From Colwellia sp. (GTDB taxonomy: Bacteria; Pseudomonadota; Gammaproteobacteria; Enterobacterales; Alteromonadaceae), in contig JAHDIK010000002.1 in assembly GCA_020630795.1 (NCBI GenBank), positions 81,972 to 145,971 on the forward strand: a DNA stretch of 64,000 nucleotides, given 5' to 3'. A model generated the notes under the pieces. That model was not told the DNA's origin. It made no database searches and was given only the letters and a program-made list of their open reading frames with translations. The position numbers were made by a program, and so were the translations under genes. Within the stretch, counting starts at the first letter, position 1. Each line of letters begins with the position of its first letter. Of the stretch, positions 9,816 through 16,578 are shown piece after piece.

Positions 9816-10906
9816 TGCGTAACAGATTACTAGGATTCGTTTTTTTATCGTTAGCGACAAGCTTTTCGGGCTATGCGACAGTTGAATTAACTGAAAATAT
9901 TTCGCTTAGTGGTTTTGCTGCCACTTCTTTAACACATTCCAATAATGAAACAGAACTCATTATTAACCGAGGTATAAGTGACGAAACGTGTCTAGATTGC
10001 GATACAACTGTCGGTTTGCAATTAGATTATTTTAACGAGTCGTTTAAAGCTTCAGCCCAATTGGTTAAACGTCCGCAAGATCGTTGGGATAGGCCTGAAC
10101 TAGAATGGGCGTACTTGGGTTATACAATTGATAACGTAGAATTAAGGGCAGGGCGTTTGAGGCTTCCTTTGTTTCTAGCGTCTGAATATTACTACGTGAG
10201 CCATGCATACAACTATGCACGCCCTCCGGATGAGCTATACAACTCAATTCTTGGTATTACCGCATATAACGGTATTAGTGCTGTTTGGAATCTTGAACTA
10301 TTCGACGAATATCAGCTTTCAGTAACGCCTTTTATTGGTTTTGGTGATAATAATGCAATAGATATTACGCCTAATTTAGATGTAGCGTTAGATATCGATA
10401 GCATGTCTGGAATTAACTTTTTGTTAACCGGAAACAACTACCGATGGAATTTTACATATTTTAATGCTGACTTTGGGCAAACGCTGGAATTTACCAACGC
10501 TGCTCCCGGTGTACCGTATTTTGAAATGGATTTTCCGGAAAATAACGTAGAGCTATATTCGTTAGGCGCTGAATACGAGTTCGATAATTTGCTTTTGGCA
10601 AGTGAATTTCAGTTTAACAATATTCGCAATTCTTGGTACGCGAGTGTTGCATACAGAATAGACCAATTTGTTCCGTATATTATGTATGGAGAAAATACCG
10701 CTAAAATGACTGAACTGTCGGCTTTTGATGGAAAAACAGGAAGCAGCAGTTTAATAGGAGTTCGATACGATATTAAATTTAACATTTCTATGAATCTTGA
10801 ATGGCAAAAGTTTCATAGTTTTGGCGGGCAGAGAGGGTCGTTTGTTGAGTCTCCAAAAGAAAGAGATGCCGACGTTTATACTCTTATGTTTAGCTTTGTT
10901 TTTTGA
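9815..10906 (+). CDS. outer-membrane porin-like beta-barrel protein
   Basis: The 363-residue protein has an N-terminal signal sequence (LLGFVFLSLATSFSGYA), many alternating amphipathic strands ending in aromatic residues, and a C-terminal Phe (MFSFVF), the signature recognised by the BAM complex. It contains a pair CLDC near residues 60-63 that could form a periplasmic or loop disulfide. It is translationally coupled (TAATG) to the upstream periplasmic binding-like protein, with AAGGAG upstream. The two may be sensing or uptake partners of the divergent hybrid kinase, which is inference from position only. Substrate unknown. Confidence 0.75.
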   Translation: MRNRLLGFVFLSLATSFSGYATVELTENISLSGFAATSLTHSNNETELIINRGISDETCLDCDTTVGLQLDYFNESFKASAQLVKRPQDRWDRPELEWAYLGYTIDNVELRAGRLRLPLFLASEYYYVSHAYNYARPPDELYNSILGITAYNGISAVWNLELFDEYQLSVTPFIGFGDNNAIDITPNLDVALDIDSMSGINFLLTGNNYRWNFTYFNADFGQTLEFTNAAPGVPYFEMDFPENNVELYSLGAEYEFDNLLLASEFQFNNIRNSWYASVAYRIDQFVPYIMYGENTAKMTELSAFDGKTGSSSLIGVRYDIKFNISMNLEWQKFHSFGGQRGSFVESPKERDADVYTLMFSFVF

Positions 10907-10933
10907 GTTGTTGGTAACGTAAACCTCGCTTTT

Positions 10934-10968
10934 AACAAGGAATTGTTGCTTCGCATTAATTCCTTGTT
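10934..10968 (+). terminator. probable terminator after the porin gene
   Basis: The arms AACAAGGAATT and AATTCCTTGTT form an 11-bp perfect stem with a 13-base loop 28 bp past the stop codon. The following tract is pyrimidine-rich (CATTTCTTCTT) rather than a clean T-run. Confidence 0.6.
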
Positions 10969-11136
10969 CATTTCTTCTTAATGTTCTAAAAGTAATATAT
11001 TTCAACCATGAAGTTAAAAATATTTGACATGGTTAGGTGTTTTACTTAAAGTCTAAATATCATTACATCATGTTAAAAATTTTTTACTCCTTTATTTGAG
11101 AGGCAAAAAATATTAGTGTTTACATAAGGGTGAGTT

Positions 11137-11595
11137 ATGTCATACAAAGAGCGAAGTATATGGGTATCGTTAGCAATTACCGTTTATATTTGGGTAAACT
11201 ATTTTTCACAGATTTACATTTCAGCCGCTGACGGCAGCTTAACGGTAGAAATTGTTAAAGGACTATTGCTTGAAGTTATTATCATGACATTAACGTTGGA
11301 AATTGCCTTACAAATCGTATTAGCAATTATTGATAACAAAGATGCTAACTATGCTGATGATGAACGAGATAAATTGATTACTTTGCTAGGGAGTAAATAT
11401 GCTTATTATGTACTTAGCTTCACCGCTGTTACAGCCGTAATACATTTACTGTTTCCTGTATTAACCTCTTCTCTATCGAGTAATTTAAACTTGCCAAATG
11501 AATACGCAGTTATTCATATTATTATTTTTGGTGCTCTTGTGGCTGAAGTTACTAAGTTTGCGGTTCAGGCTTTCTATTATCGTAAAGGTTTTTAA
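11137..11595 (+). CDS. four-helix membrane protein (DUF2178-like)
   Basis: A 152-residue integral membrane protein with hydrophobic segments near residues 9-28, 42-66, 88-110 and 124-146 and a cytoplasmic DDERDKLI motif between helices 2 and 3, as in DUF2178-type proteins. No catalytic residues are evident. One base separates it from the downstream XRE-type regulator gene, which fits a recurring bacterial pair of small membrane protein plus HTH regulator. Function is unknown. It sits between a porin operon and a mobile element boundary, so it could be part of an older insertion. Confidence 0.6.
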   Translation: MSYKERSIWVSLAITVYIWVNYFSQIYISAADGSLTVEIVKGLLLEVIIMTLTLEIALQIVLAIIDNKDANYADDERDKLITLLGSKYAYYVLSFTAVTAVIHLLFPVLTSSLSSNLNLPNEYAVIHIIIFGALVAEVTKFAVQAFYYRKGF

Positions 11596-11596
11596 T

Positions 11597-11803
11597 ATGG
11601 CTAAGCGTATTGTAAATAATATTCGTCGTTTGCGTTTTGATCACGATGAGTTAACACAAAAAATGCTAGCTGATGCAGTAGGAGTATCTCGCCAAACTAT
11701 TGTTGCAATAGAGAAAGATAAATACTCTCCATCTTTAGAAGTCGCGTTTAAAATAGCTGATTTTTTCAACGTTCCAATTGATAGCGTGTTCCAATATAAG
11801 TAA
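11597..11803 (+). CDS. small XRE-family HTH transcriptional regulator
   Basis: The 68-residue protein is a single Cro/CI-type helix-turn-helix domain, with LTQKMLADAVGVSRQTIVAIEKDK as helices 2-3 and YSPSLEVAFKIADFFNVPID as the remainder, matching the short YgzD/YozG group of stand-alone regulators. I chose ATG at 11597, directly after the stop of the upstream membrane protein gene. A longer in-frame start at 11498 would overlap that gene by about 100 bases without adding a domain. It probably autoregulates the two-gene unit, which is inferred from family behaviour. Confidence 0.8.
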   Translation: MAKRIVNNIRRLRFDHDELTQKMLADAVGVSRQTIVAIEKDKYSPSLEVAFKIADFFNVPIDSVFQYK

Positions 11804-12117
11804 GCAGCGCTCTATATATTAGCCAGTTGACGATTGGTTAAAAATGTCTAAAAAATTTAAAGTAATAAATTGAACGTTATTTGCAGTAGGTATGATTTTT
11901 AACAAACTATATCAAATTTTACAGTTGAAGATTTGCTTAATTAAACGTATTTCTATTACCTAGACATCTAGAGGTATTTTAATAGCTATTCGTTTGTAAG
12001 GAGAGGTAGGAGTTTTCTTCCTTTAATGACACCACGTTAGGAACCTTAAATTAATCGTTGTGACTATAGGTGTTACGAAACATTAGTTTGACAAAGTTTT
12101 CTAGGATTTAATTAGGT
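11804..12117. other. AT-rich non-coding stretch left of the island
   Basis: I see no convincing gene here on either strand. At about 12055-12081 there is a sequence matching the integrase arm-type motif found inside the adjacent element (TCGTTGT-ACTATA-TGTTAC core), placed about 60 bp from the left attachment repeat. This suggests that the stretch is a remnant of an earlier integration at the same site rather than native intergenic DNA. Confidence 0.45.
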
Positions 12118-12200
12118 AATAAAAAACCCAAGAGCCTTGTTTTATTTCGGCTTTCGGGTCTTTCTTGGCTCTATTCGAACCTGTAAGTGGTGGGCTGGCG
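12118..12200. repeat. left attachment repeat (displaced ssrA 3' end and terminator)
   Basis: This 83-bp segment aligns with 17935-18018 with about six substitutions and one single-base gap. It contains the fossil ssrA terminator (stem ACCCAAGAGCC/GGCTTTCGGGT, 12126-12159) and a 14-base match to the tmRNA acceptor end (GTGGTGGGCTGGCG). It is the attL-type junction, the piece of ssrA displaced when the element inserted and brought its own copy. Confidence 0.9.
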
Positions 12201-12630
12201 TCATCTTAATTGACTGTTTAAGTGTCTGATAAATAAGCCTATGTTCTTTTTAATTGTTTTTTGTTGTTACTTCTGGTGTTACTAAAGCTTAAAGTCATTC
12301 AATCGTACGGCAATTAATTTAAAATTATTTTTATTATTATCTCTTAAAGTAAATCAAAGATGATTTATTGCTTACTATGTAATCTAACTAATAGCGATAT
12401 GGCTATGACTGTAACACTATCCTTAGATCATTCTGGCTATTTAAAAGAGACTATTTTCGGTTTGTTTTTAAACCGTTTTCGGTCACAATCGTTTAGAAAA
12501 AACGGCGAACTTTCCGTATTGCGCATAATTGGTTTGTGCGCAGTTGTTCAGAATTAAGCAGTCTTTGGCCTGTACATTTGCCATACTTTTAATCGAGCTC
12601 TAAAACGTACTGAAGATAAAAAGGGATAAT
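12201..12630. other. non-coding left end of the element with an integrase arm-type site
   Basis: Positions 12263-12287 read GTTGTTACT-N5-TGTTACTAAA, matching 17871-17896 next to the integrase. The 15-mer at 12272-12286 also recurs inverted at 17840-17854. Further right are small inverted repeats (CGGTTT/AAACCG near 12458-12475 and two TGCGCA palindromes at 12520-12525 and 12537-12542). A 65-codon open frame at 12360-12557 lacks a ribosome site and resembles no family, so I do not call it a gene. Confidence 0.55.
12263..12287 (+). repeat. integrase arm-type repeat, left copy
   Basis: GTTGTTACT-N5-TGTTACTAAA, a direct copy of the sequence at 17871-17896 beside the integrase gene, lies 62 bp inside the left attachment repeat. 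Paired arm-type motifs at both ends are expected for tyrosine integrases with an Arm-DNA-binding N-terminal domain, which this element's integrase has. Confidence 0.6.
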
Positions 12631-12837
12631 ATGAGCAATAAGGAATCGTTACAGAACACTCCATGTTTAAGGACTTATGCCTCCGAAGGTAAGGAGTATT
12701 TAGAATTGCCTTTATTTGTCAATCGAGGGCATTCGAGTTTAGAAGGAGGTTGCGTCGCTACATTACCTGAAACTTCCATTTTTATGCATTTAAGCCAAAG
12801 CATCAGAAAGTTATTATCTATAAATTCTAAACGGTAA
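12631..12837 (+). CDS. small hypothetical protein of the island
   Basis: A 68-codon frame begins with ATG behind AAGGGAT and runs on the plus strand, opposite to every other element gene. The product is soluble, has no recognisable motif and includes CxxTxxEGKEYLELPLFVNRG-like strands. It converges on the minus-strand cargo genes with a hairpin between them. It may be real, since the start region is good, but the length and lack of homologues that I recognise make it weak. Confidence 0.35.
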   Translation: MSNKESLQNTPCLRTYASEGKEYLELPLFVNRGHSSLEGGCVATLPETSIFMHLSQSIRKLLSINSKR

Positions 12838-12875
12838 ATTTAATTCAGTTTTTCAGTTTATAGATAGGTACAAAA

Positions 12876-12922
12876 AAGGCACTGAGTAACCCTTATTCAA
12901 ATCAGGGATCAATGCCTTTAAA
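12876..12922 (-). terminator. terminator of the element's minus-strand cargo genes
   Basis: An imperfect hairpin with outer arms AAAGGCA and TGCCTTT and inner CCCT/AGGG pairs lies between the convergent small genes. On the minus strand it is followed by six Ts, so it would end the cargo transcript reading from the integrase side. Confidence 0.55.
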
Positions 12923-13062
12923 AACAAGATTGAAAAGCAATAATGTAGTATCTCTGGGGTTGAGTACAACTAAACTGACCAGCCATCACATCAATGCTTA
13001 AAAGAGATTATAACATCAGAGTTTCAATCTCAAACACAATATCGTTACCTAATTACTTTTCG

Positions 13063-13293
13063 CTATTTAATTGAACGTCTAGCGCTTCCTCTAACACCAA
13101 TACCGCCAACTAAAACTATAGTGCTATCATCAGTAACACTGATACACATAAAGTCATCTACATAGTTATCAAGCTCGGCTGAACGTTTAAGCAAACTATT
13201 CACTTGGTCGTTATGTACTTTAATTCGATTTCTGTGTTGTTTAATTAATTTAGCAATGATTAGAGCACCCTTGATGCAAAGTGTAATAACCAT
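13063..13293 (-). CDS. small hypothetical cargo protein
   Basis: A 76-residue product starting with a hydrophobic segment (ITLCIKGALIIAKLI, residues 3-17), then a charged helical region and a C-terminal part with ISVTDDSTIVLVGGIGVRGSARRS. An AAGGA site lies six bases before the ATG. It is the last minus-strand gene of the element before the terminator. No family is recognised. The N-terminal helix suggests weak membrane association. As a distal cargo gene of a mobile element it could be a host-interaction or anti-phage factor, but nothing in the sequence shows this. Confidence 0.5.
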   Translation of the reverse strand: MVITLCIKGALIIAKLIKQHRNRIKVHNDQVNSLLKRSAELDNYVDDFMCISVTDDSTIVLVGGIGVRGSARRSIK

Positions 13294-13400
13294 ATTATTC
13301 CTTTTTAAATGAGAGGTTTTAAGAGGTTCTCAATGTTAAGTTTTGACAGGTAGAGCGGCAGCCCATATTAAGATCTGCCACTCAGTAAAGGCTACTTATT

Positions 13401-13628
13401 TTAACTCTTTGATAGAGCATGCTGCGATAGTTCATCTGAAAAGGTTTTAATCTTCTCTAAGCCATCACTTACTAACCAAAGTAAGTTAGCTACATCTTTT
13501 GGGTCTAATAGTTCAAAATGCTCATCCATAGCTAAAGTGTTAACAATAGATTTGGTTTGCTGAACATGCTTAGATAATTCATCACTACAATTTATTGGGC
13601 AGCTTTTTTCAGTAGTTTGGTCATTCAT
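13401..13628 (-). CDS. small acidic helical hypothetical cargo protein
   Basis: A 75-residue protein with an AAGGA ribosome site. The C-terminal half (DPKDVANLLWLVSDGLEKIKTFSDEL) is an amphipathic helical hairpin, and the N-terminus has a CPINC motif. No domain is recognised with confidence. It lies between two other unknown small genes on the same strand with gaps of about 90-110 bp, so the three may share one transcript running from the stem-loop region to the terminator near 12900. Confidence 0.55.
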   Translation of the reverse strand: MNDQTTEKSCPINCSDELSKHVQQTKSIVNTLAMDEHFELLDPKDVANLLWLVSDGLEKIKTFSDELSQHALSKS

Positions 13629-13719
13629 TGGTCTAGTCCTTTAAGGTTGATTGGTTTGATTAACAAGTTATTGCTAATTTCCGTAATTGTTATTTTTGGT
13701 AGAATTTTTAGTGTATTAA

Positions 13720-14232
13720 TTAACTATAAGCTTCAATATTTTCTTGCCACTTACATTCATCGTTGATTTTCAACCGTGCTTTTAACTCAGCAAGTTTTAC
13801 TTTTTTAGGTGTAATATAGGTTGAATCAAAGCTTTTTCTATATTTGTCAGAGTGTTTTAAATTATTTGTATCAAGATAGTTCTGGTAATAGTCTTGAGGG
13901 TTGTTAACGATGCTTTGTAATGCGGTAAGTTCTTTATAATCATTGATACTGCTTTCTAACGTTTTAACTTTAGAGTGCGATTTATGATTTTCAACATACG
14001 CCAAGTCACAAGCATAGTTCACCATGTTTGTTAGGTGCTCTAGTATTAATTGCTTACCATTATTGTAATCCTCCGCATCAGTCTCATTAAAACTATCATG
14101 TAATGGCCTTGTATTAGCAATATACTTTAAAGCGGTAGTCACCATTGTAATAGTATCGTGCGCGGACTCTGGGGTCGCAATTAATGAATTACAGAAGCGT
14201 GAAGGTATATTGGTTATTTGTTCTTGTGACAT
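13720..14232 (-). CDS. hypothetical cargo protein of the ssrA element
   Basis: A 170-residue, largely alpha-helical soluble protein beginning MSQEQITNIPSRF behind AAGGA. It has no signal peptide, membrane segment or catalytic motif that I recognise. It is the first gene after the stem-loop array (in the direction of transcription) and so probably the first gene of a cargo transcript. Codon use is A/T-rich like its neighbours. The size and position fit an accessory gene of a satellite-like element. No function can be assigned. Confidence 0.6.
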   Translation of the reverse strand: MSQEQITNIPSRFCNSLIATPESAHDTITMVTTALKYIANTRPLHDSFNETDAEDYNNGKQLILEHLTNMVNYACDLAYVENHKSHSKVKTLESSINDYKELTALQSIVNNPQDYYQNYLDTNNLKHSDKYRKSFDSTYITPKKVKLAELKARLKINDECKWQENIEAYS

Positions 14233-14337
14233 TAGTCTATTTCCTTATGTTGTTTTGAATAATTAGTTGAGGCCAATTTCTCTTTAACCCTATATTTATC
14301 TGTTATAAGTTTTGTACCCACTTGGTATATATATATA

Positions 14338-14481
14338 AGGACTAGCATTTTGCTAGCCGAAAAATAACGAAAAAAGCTCTGACGGCGCTCATTATGCTAG
14401 CCGTCAGGAGTATTAATTATTGCTACGGCACTCATTATGCTAGCCGTAGAAAGTGTTCGGCACTCGTTTTGCTAGCCGAAG
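14338..14481. repeat. array of four stem-loop repeats (candidate origin or terminator array)
   Basis: Four units share GCTAGCCG, starting at 14352, 14396, 14439 and 14471, spaced 44, 43 and 32 bp. Units 2-4 share a near-constant 13-base loop (ACTCATTATGCTA or close variants), while the stems differ with compensation: CTGACGGC/GCCGTCAG, CTACGGC/GCCGTAG and TTCGGC/GCCGAA. Unit 1 is divergent, with a CTAGC/GCTAG stem. The array lies immediately downstream of the initiator-like gene and upstream of the cargo genes. Unit 2 on the minus strand and unit 4 on the plus strand are followed by T-runs, so a terminator role is the main alternative to an iteron role. Confidence 0.8.
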
Positions 14482-14486
14482 ATTTT

Positions 14487-14903
14487 TTATTTACTTACGA
14501 ATAATGACTTACGCCACTCGGTTCTCAACAACCCATTTGTTTTGGGTAGTTGATATTTAGGTGAGCCATCAGGATAAAAAACCTCGTCAACACGCAACCA
14601 ATTCAAAGCGTATAACGAACATAACCTAACGCCTTTTTTAGCAATCCCTTTTCTTATTTCGGTTACTATTCTTCGTTCAAGCAGGTCTTTCTTACCTCGT
14701 AAAACGGTTGATTCTGCTTTAAATCCTCTGTCACGCATTACACTCCAAGCAAGAGTTAAATCTCCATTATTCTTACCGTTATATTGATACGTCAATTCAA
14801 TTAACAAAGCCTTAGCAATTGATGTTAAAGCTATATAATCTGGGCAATGTAATACACTATGTGGTATCGCTATAAATCTACCGCTTCTTTTCTTTCTAGC
14901 CAT
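14487..14903 (-). CDS. winged-helix protein resembling mobile-element replication initiators
   Basis: The 138-residue product has the pattern RFIAIPHSVLHCPDYIAL, then AKALLIELTYQYNGKNNGDLTLAW and SVMRDRGFKAESTVLRGKKDLLERRIV, ending LYALNWLRVDE. This matches a widespread family of short HTH proteins on plasmids and integrative elements, often annotated as replication-related. I chose ATG at 14903 because AAAGGGG precedes it and it lies 13 bp after the upstream stop. A longer frame from 14999 would overlap the upstream gene. No polymerase or helicase domain is present, so it would have to recruit the host replisome. It directly abuts the stem-loop array. Confidence 0.7.
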   Translation of the reverse strand: MARKKRSGRFIAIPHSVLHCPDYIALTSIAKALLIELTYQYNGKNNGDLTLAWSVMRDRGFKAESTVLRGKKDLLERRIVTEIRKGIAKKGVRLCSLYALNWLRVDEVFYPDGSPKYQLPKTNGLLRTEWRKSLFVSK

Positions 14904-14916
14904 AAGTAGCCCCTTT

Positions 14917-15219
14917 TTAGGCCACGTCATCAACATGGATCTCAGATAAAAGTACATATCTAGCGATACGATGAACCTTATTATCAGGCGTTGTACCATT
15001 ACCCCAATGAGTAATAATTTTATGGCCTTGCGCCCTTAGCTCTAAGATCCGTGGCGCTGGGGATAGAATATGCAGCTCATCACGTATTTGTAGTGTCGTT
15101 GCTGAACCATATCTTTGTAAGTAATCTAATATTTGCGCTCTTTGTGTAGCTGCACTAATATCTAAAGTATCTTTTGTTTGGTGAGTGCCGTAATCGCTGG
15201 CGGCCTTATCTTTTATCAT
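14917..15219 (-). CDS. HTH_39-type winged-helix DNA-binding protein
   Basis: A 100-residue protein with a single helix-turn-helix domain: ATQRAQILDYLQRYGSATTLQIRDEL followed by SPAPRILELRAQGHKIITHW, the pattern of the PF14090 (HTH_39) domain common in phages and genomic islands. A strong ribosome site (AAGGGAGGAG) precedes ATG 15219, which begins 10 bp after the alpA stop. It is followed 13 bp later by the initiator-like gene, so alpA, this gene and the initiator form one operon. A role in replication or transcription control is inferred. Confidence 0.8.
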   Translation of the reverse strand: MIKDKAASDYGTHQTKDTLDISAATQRAQILDYLQRYGSATTLQIRDELHILSPAPRILELRAQGHKIITHWGNGTTPDNKVHRIARYVLLSEIHVDDVA

Positions 15220-15229
15220 AACTCCTCCC

Positions 15230-15496
15230 TTATGCTGCTTGCTGGCGTTGTTCTACTAACTTAACTATAAGAACTTTAATCTCTTGACTGCTTGCGCCAG
15301 CTAATAAAGCGCGATTAACCGCTTCAATCTCAAAGTTAACCCAAGCCACTGAACGTTCGCCTAATGATATTGGAGGCGGCATTAGGCCTAACTTTACCTT
15401 TTCGTAGAATGAAGATTTAGGGAGTCCGCATAGCTTTATTACTTCGCTAATGCGTAAATATGTAAGTGGAGTTGTAATGTTGTTGTACTGAGCCAT
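15230..15496 (-). CDS. alpA: AlpA-family transcriptional regulator/excisionase
   Basis: The 88-residue protein shows the MerR-like winged helix of AlpA: YLRISEVIKLCGLPKSSFYEKVKLGLMPPPISLGERSVAW, then FEIEAVNRALLAG. AlpA proteins act as activators of integrase or as recombination directionality factors in P4-like prophages and phage-inducible islands. It leads a tight minus-strand operon with two further DNA-binding proteins, which is the usual early module of such elements. The start ATG has a weak AGG-containing site. Family assignment is secure. Whether it activates excision here is inference. Confidence 0.93.
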   Translation of the reverse strand: MAQYNNITTPLTYLRISEVIKLCGLPKSSFYEKVKLGLMPPPISLGERSVAWVNFEIEAVNRALLAGASSQEIKVLIVKLVEQRQQAA

Positions 15497-15641
15497 ATCG
15501 TTACCTATCGGTCTGTATTGGATTAGGCTTTATCATCACTCTTCACTAGTAACTTAAAAATCGACGTTTAAACTATTATTTTTTATATTATTGATTGTAG
15601 TTAAAATACTAAGTAGAAAAACTATCTATTGAAAAATCTAC

Positions 15642-16490
15642 TCAGCTTAATATTCTATATTCATCTGACACTAACTTTTTAAAAAAAGGGAAAATAGTTT
15701 GCTTAAACTCTACTTCCCCCCGACTAAAGTCAGGAAATAAAACGCCAGCATAGACTCTATGAGGGATTTGTACGTTATAATTCTTACACCATATATATAA
15801 GTCAGCTAATGGAATTATCTTGTAATGTAAGATTTTTTTTAAATCACTTTTCTTGGCATACTTTATATCTTGAGGTTCTTCAATACTTAGTTGTTCTCGC
15901 CATATTGGTAAAAGCTTAGCTAAATCGCTAATAATTTCTTTATCGGTATATTTCTTTATATCTATGTCTAAAAGAAGTGATTTACAGATTGTTTCATCGT
16001 CACTATTTTTAGCTAAAATATTATAGTCCTGAGCTAGAAAGTAAATATTGGCATGAATTTTCTTATCCTGTTCACTCAAACCTAAATCCCTTTGTGACTC
16101 TATATAATCTTCTTTCCATTTAAGTTCGATAGCTTTTTGACGTTTATTAATAAGGGAGACAGTAGAAGCCTTTATTCCTGATATTGAGCCAGTTTTCGCC
16201 AGCCAAACATCAAGGATTTTCCCTTGAGTCTTACATGTTTGATGCTCACTAGAAATTAAAGGTGAGGTGTTATTCATTTCTTTAAGAATTTGATATTCGG
16301 GTAAATTCTTTAAAAGAATCATATCCTTTTGTCTTGAATTTTCATTTGGATAACGTTTCAATAAATTGATTACACTAATACGAGCGTCAAGCTGCCACTT
16401 TAGTTCATCATTACTCAAGCCCACTAAACAGTCGTAATTTTTCAAATCAAACCAATCGGGTAAATCTTTTTTTGTTTTAATTGTTTCCAC
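15642..16490 (-). CDS. DUF6387-like protein adjacent to the integrase
   Basis: A 282-residue soluble protein starting at GTG behind AGGAAG. The opening IKTKKDLPDWFDLKNYD and the following ARISVINLL segment resemble the DUF6387 family often found next to integrases in proteobacterial islands. I recall the family by this N-terminal pattern, so the label is moderate confidence. No catalytic motif is visible. It is separated from the integrase by 88 bp and from alpA by about 145 bp. Its constant association with integrases suggests a role in element maintenance or host defence, which is unproven. Confidence 0.65.
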   Translation of the reverse strand: METIKTKKDLPDWFDLKNYDCLVGLSNDELKWQLDARISVINLLKRYPNENSRQKDMILLKNLPEYQILKEMNNTSPLISSEHQTCKTQGKILDVWLAKTGSISGIKASTVSLINKRQKAIELKWKEDYIESQRDLGLSEQDKKIHANIYFLAQDYNILAKNSDDETICKSLLLDIDIKKYTDKEIISDLAKLLPIWREQLSIEEPQDIKYAKKSDLKKILHYKIIPLADLYIWCKNYNVQIPHRVYAGVLFPDFSRGEVEFKQTIFPFFKKLVSDEYRILS

Positions 16491-16578
16491 TGCACTTCCT
16501 CATTGCACCCTCACTAATTAAAAGCCAGAGCGGTGAAGTACCACTTTTTTGGGAGCTACCCTAGGCTTGGTTAAACTG

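Noticed and set aside
12360-12557. 65-codon open frame at the left end of the element
   Set aside because: No ribosome site, no recognisable domain, and small inverted repeats run through it. More likely non-coding end sequence.
14338-14481. Stem-loop repeats considered as a CRISPR array or attC sites
   Set aside because: Units differ in stem sequence, spacers are short and uneven, and no cas genes or integron integrase are present. The integrase here is P4-type.
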